A stretch of DNA of 6,167 bases from Myxococcales bacterium (GTDB taxonomy: Bacteria; Desulfobacterota_B; Binatia; UBA1149; SPBQ01). Made by a program: the position numbers and the translations under genes. Location of the stretch: NCBI GenBank assembly GCA_004525875.1, contig SPBQ01000149.1, positions 1 to 6,167 on the forward strand, given 5' to 3'. The notes beneath the pieces are model-generated. The model was not told the origin of the DNA and searched no databases. It saw only the letters and a program-made list of their open reading frames with translations. Below are positions 5,362 through 6,167 of this stretch, piece by piece. Each line of letters begins with the position of its first letter. Within the stretch, counting starts at the first letter, position 1.

Positions 5362-6167
5362 ATGAAACCGCTGTCTTACCCGCTGTTTGGCCGCACCAGG
5401 AAGGCGCTCGGCGTCCTGGCGTTCCAGGCCGCCCTCGTCACCGCGGCGTCGAACGCCAGCGCGCTGGTCATCGACTTCGACACGCTCCCCGCCGGGGCGG
5501 TCGTGACGTCGGCCGACCTTCCCACCGGTTACAGCATTGAAGCTCTCAACAAGGTCGATCCCAGCATCACGGACGCGATCATCTTCGATTCGGATTGTCC
5601 CGGTGGCTGCACGGGAGGGGACGCGGATCTGCTCACGCCCGGCGTCGGTCAAGGCAATGATACCGCGCAGCACAAGATTCTGATCGTACCCGAGGATCTC
5701 GTCGACACATCACCGCCGGACGGCCTCATCGATGATCCCGATGACGAGCAGGGCGGCGGGATCATTGCGTTGAGCTTTCCGGGTCCACGTCGGGTGCTGA
5801 GTATCCGGATCGTTGACATCGACACGAACGAGACCGGAACGATCGTCGTCCTGTCGCTCTCGGGCGGCGGAACGCTCGAGTTGCCCGTTCCGACTCTAGG
5901 GAACAACTCCGCGCAGACGCTCGACATTCCATCGCCGGTCCCGTTCGTTGACAAGCTCACCATGGATTTCCGAGGTTCTGGTGCGATCGATGACATCGTG
6001 ATCGAGGGCGTCTGCGGTGATGGAGTCGTCGACGAGAACCTCGGCGAGGAGTGCGACGACGCGGGCGCCAACAGCGACACGATTCCCGATGCCTGCCGCA
6101 CCGACTGCACGCTGCCCACATGCGGCGACGGCGTGACCGACACCGGCGAGCAATGCGACGACGGCAA
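5362..6167 (+). CDS. Exported protein with beta-rich domain and Myxococcus-type cysteine-rich repeats (runs off right edge)
   Basis: From the ATG at 5362 the frame is open to the window end (268 codons). AGGCAGG, about seven bases upstream, is a usable ribosome binding site. Residues 1-34 form a signal peptide with a basic start (FGRTRK), a hydrophobic core and an A-S-A cleavage site. Residues 36-215 form a probable extracellular beta-sandwich: VIDFDTLPAG, an acidic FDSDCPGGCTGGDADLLTP motif (75-93), ILIVPED (106-112), DDPDDEQGGGI (124-134), SIRIVDID (147-154) and GSGAIDDI (205-212). Similar domains occur before sorting anchors in other bacteria, and the many Asp residues suggest calcium binding. 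From residue 218, repeats of the Myxococcus cysteine-rich type (TIGR02232/DUF4215-like) begin: CGDG (218-221), C231-D-D, C245, C249, then CGDG (254-257) and C265-DDG. The rest and any anchor lie beyond the edge. Such proteins are surface or secreted; the ligand is unknown. Confidence 0.85.
   Translation, partial: MKPLSYPLFGRTRKALGVLAFQAALVTAASNASALVIDFDTLPAGAVVTSADLPTGYSIEALNKVDPSITDAIIFDSDCPGGCTGGDADLLTPGVGQGNDTAQHKILIVPEDLVDTSPPDGLIDDPDDEQGGGIIALSFPGPRRVLSIRIVDIDTNETGTIVVLSLSGGGTLELPVPTLGNNSAQTLDIPSPVPFVDKLTMDFRGSGAIDDIVIEGVCGDGVVDENLGEECDDAGANSDTIPDACRTDCTLPTCGDGVTDTGEQCDDG

Noticed and set aside
5649..6167. A 172-codon minus-strand open frame at the right edge
   Set aside because: The plus strand carries a signal-peptide protein with Myxococcus-type cysteine repeats here. 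The antisense product is Ser/Pro-rich and without motifs.
1..6167. CRISPR arrays, insertion sequences, attachment sites or rRNA
   Set aside because: I found no regularly spaced direct repeats, no transposase or integrase motifs, no terminal inverted repeats with target duplication, and no rRNA-like sequence.

Overview
This is a GC-rich bacterial window. Its mix of families (a lipid-independent secreted FKBP-type prolyl isomerase, a secreted dockerin-like protein, and a secreted protein with Myxococcus-type cysteine-rich repeats) resembles environmental Deltaproteobacteria-like lineages such as Myxococcota or Candidatus Binatota. That placement is inference from domain content; there is no taxonomic marker gene here.

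Layout. Positions 1-176 (minus strand) hold the first 58 codons of an exported FKBP-type peptidyl-prolyl isomerase, running off the left edge. A 244-bp divergent spacer (177-420) separates it from a plus-strand block. The block opens with a type I Baeyer-Villiger monooxygenase of the 4-hydroxyacetophenone monooxygenase (HAPMO) kind. Its reading frame is interrupted once by an in-frame TAG at 739-741, leaving a 106-residue N-terminal-domain fragment (421-741) and a 536-residue catalytic fragment (745-2355). Both halves otherwise look intact. Only 13 bases further on, an unrecognised 377-residue cytosolic protein follows (2369-3502), probably in the same transcript. Two strong hairpins (3502-3556) close the block.

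Positions 3503-4156 carry no convincing intact gene, though about 45 codons from 3719 look coding and may be a gene remnant. Two exported proteins follow on the plus strand: a cysteine-rich 261-residue protein ending in a dockerin-like pair of calcium-binding loops (4157-4942), then, after a 419-bp spacer with several small inverted repeats, the start of a secreted protein (5362 to the right edge). The latter has a beta-rich domain and then Myxococcus-type cysteine-rich repeats.

How the parts work together. The monooxygenase and the unknown 377-residue protein are a plausible functional pair for oxidising a ketone to an ester, but no esterase or downstream pathway gene is visible. The two exported proteins share an extracellular, disulfide- and calcium-rich style, but the spacer between them gives no proof of co-transcription. 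The most notable observation is the single amber codon inside an otherwise well-preserved monooxygenase gene.
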